Positions 62,765-64,000 of a DNA stretch of 64,000 bases are shown here, piece by piece. How positions within the stretch are numbered: the first letter of the stretch is position 1; every line of letters begins with the position of its first letter. A program made the position numbers and the translations under genes. The DNA is from Paulinella micropora (Eukaryota > Cercozoa > Imbricatea > Euglyphida), in NCBI GenBank assembly GCA_009731375.1, contig BJOX01000131.1, positions 263,275-327,274 on the forward strand. The letters are read 5' to 3'. The notes beneath the pieces were generated by a model that was not told the DNA's origin, searched no databases, and was given only the letters and a program-made list of their open reading frames with translations.

Positions 62765-63268
62765 AGAAGTTCCTGGTTCTTAAGTACAATTAATAATGAC
62801 TTCCAGCCCTTCGTTCTCAGCCAATTCTGATTGTTGTGGCTTGCGCAGTAGCTCGTTCGAGGGCTCTCATCCAGAGCTTTCTAATGAGCCATGACACAGG
62901 TTCGGGACGCAGGAATTGATTGAGAACGAAGCGCTTGAAGTCATTGCTCATTGTACTTAAGGACTAGCAATATCCCATGTAAATATGTTTACATACATGT
63001 ATGCATGTGCGTGATTCATGGCTCGTTGCAAGGATGGTGAAAGGAGCGTTCAAGAGAGGTGCTCATTTCTTAAGTACAATAAGCAATGGCTTCAAGCGCT
63101 TCGTTCTCAGCCAATATTGGCGTCCAGAATCTCTATCATGGCTCGTTAGAAAGCCCTTGATAAAAACTATCAAATGAGCTACTGCGCAAGCAATGGCGAC
63201 CAGAATCGGCTGAGATCAAAGCGCTTGAAGTAATTGCTGATTTGTACTTACGAACTAAGAACCTCTCA
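62765..63268. mobile_element. two foldback MITEs
   Basis: 62765-62975 and 63052-63268; the terminal 60 bp of each are inverted (TTAAGTACAAT ... ATTGTACTTAA). Confidence 0.83.
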
Positions 63269-63294
63269 AGCGGGCGATGAAAGCCAGATACTAT

Positions 63295-63297
<3 letters not shown>

Positions 63298-63338
<41 letters not shown>

Positions 63339-63384
63339 AGCTGATAGATAGATAGATATTCCGACTAGTCACACGGGATGGATG

Positions 63385-63454
<70 letters not shown>

Positions 63455-63470
63455 GGAGTTGGGTGAAGAA

Positions 63471-63506
<36 letters not shown>

Positions 63507-63637
63507 CGTTTGACTGGAAAGGAAGTTGGCCACCGTTGCGGAAAGGCGACGAGGAAGAAGAAGAAGAAGAAGAAGAAGAAGAAGAATAGTTGTAGTAGTA
63601 GCAGTAGTAGCAGTAGTAGCAGTAGCAGTAGTAGTAC

Positions 63638-63676
<39 letters not shown>

Positions 63677-63736
63677 CAGTAGCAGTAGTAGTAGTAATAA
63701 TAATAGTAGTAGTAGTAGTAGTAGTAGTAATAGTAA

Positions 63737-63776
<40 letters not shown>

Positions 63777-63780
63777 TAGT
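63298..63780. repeat. cluster of (GATA)n, (CT)n, (GATA)n, (GAA)n and (GTA)n microsatellites
   Basis: Blocks at about 63298-63354, 63387-63452, 63473-63506, 63550-63586 and 63590-63776; spacers are a few tens of bp. No gene. Confidence 0.93.
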
Positions 63781-63914
63781 AGTAGTAGTCACAATCCTCA
63801 TAAAGAACATGGGGGAATAACATCTAGAATGCCGCGAACCTTGGCAATAGGAAAAAATGCCCCATAACTCAAACATTAAGAATGAGATTTTCCTAGTTCT
63901 CCTCAACAACTATG

Positions 63915-64000
63915 AACAATGAGATATTGCTAGTCCTGAAGTACAATGAGCAATTACTTCAAGCGCTTCGTTCTCAATCAAGTCCTGCGTCCCGAAACCT
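63915..64000. mobile_element. foldback MITE, cut by the window end
   Basis: GTACAATGAGCAATTACTTC and AAGCGCTTCGTTCTCAATCA match the other copies. Confidence 0.75.

Overview
The window is nuclear DNA of a eukaryote, probably a unicellular alga or other protist; I cannot name the lineage. The evidence is GT-AG introns (one GC-AG), 30-170 nt mini-exons, PHD-finger and WWE/PARP proteins, Ty3/gypsy and Ty1/copia retrotransposons, a large cut-and-paste DNA transposon, tRNA-derived SINEs, and an extreme load of microsatellites. Nothing looks bacterial or viral. Ten runs of N break the sequence; several are flanked by duplicated ends.

Layout. (1) 49-13268, + strand: one 32-exon chromatin-reader gene, 5' end outside the window. 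Its exons join in phase to 961 codons and encode a Ser-rich N-terminus, a coiled coil, a PHD-knuckle-ePHD (PZP) module and a C-terminal PHD finger. Nearly every intron is built from microsatellite DNA, and at least eight exons have degenerate partial copies ('echoes') in the adjacent intron. (2) 13269-15796: AT-rich spacer with two tRNA-derived SINEs. (3) 15797-29712: a nest in which a Ty3/gypsy element (15857-27260, 4-bp target duplication TAAT) sits inside the LTR of a decayed Ty1/copia element. The gypsy gag, protease and pol lie in one frame separated by two single stop codons, the first being TGA-CTA. (4) 29713-37800: a 156-bp satellite, SINEs of two families, a Gln/Gly-rich gene with a 26-bp perfect hairpin at an intron donor, and spacer. 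(5) 37801-54677: a second nest. A solo-LTR-like sequence was split by a 16.7-kb LTR element on the minus strand (37907-54573, target duplication CAGT), whose gag was in turn split by a 7.5-kb DNA transposon (44070-51544). The DNA transposon has long terminal inverted repeats and two divergent genes: an intact 7-exon coiled-coil protein (571 codons including stop) and a decayed multi-exon transposase with a WSDG...HGKG signature. (6) 55340-57805, minus strand: an intact gene for a predicted membrane-anchored WWE-WWE-PARP protein with an H-Y-I triad, expected of mono-ADP-ribosyltransferases. (7) 57806-64000: microsatellites, foldback MITEs, two copies of an unclassified repeat and a second SINE-B copy.

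Two genes look like functional host genes (PZP/PHD reader, PARP), with a third possible (34507-35209). The rest is layered mobile DNA. The SINE tails are AAT microsatellites and many introns begin or end with microsatellites that contain the splice signal, so repeat expansion, transposition and gene structure are closely linked here.
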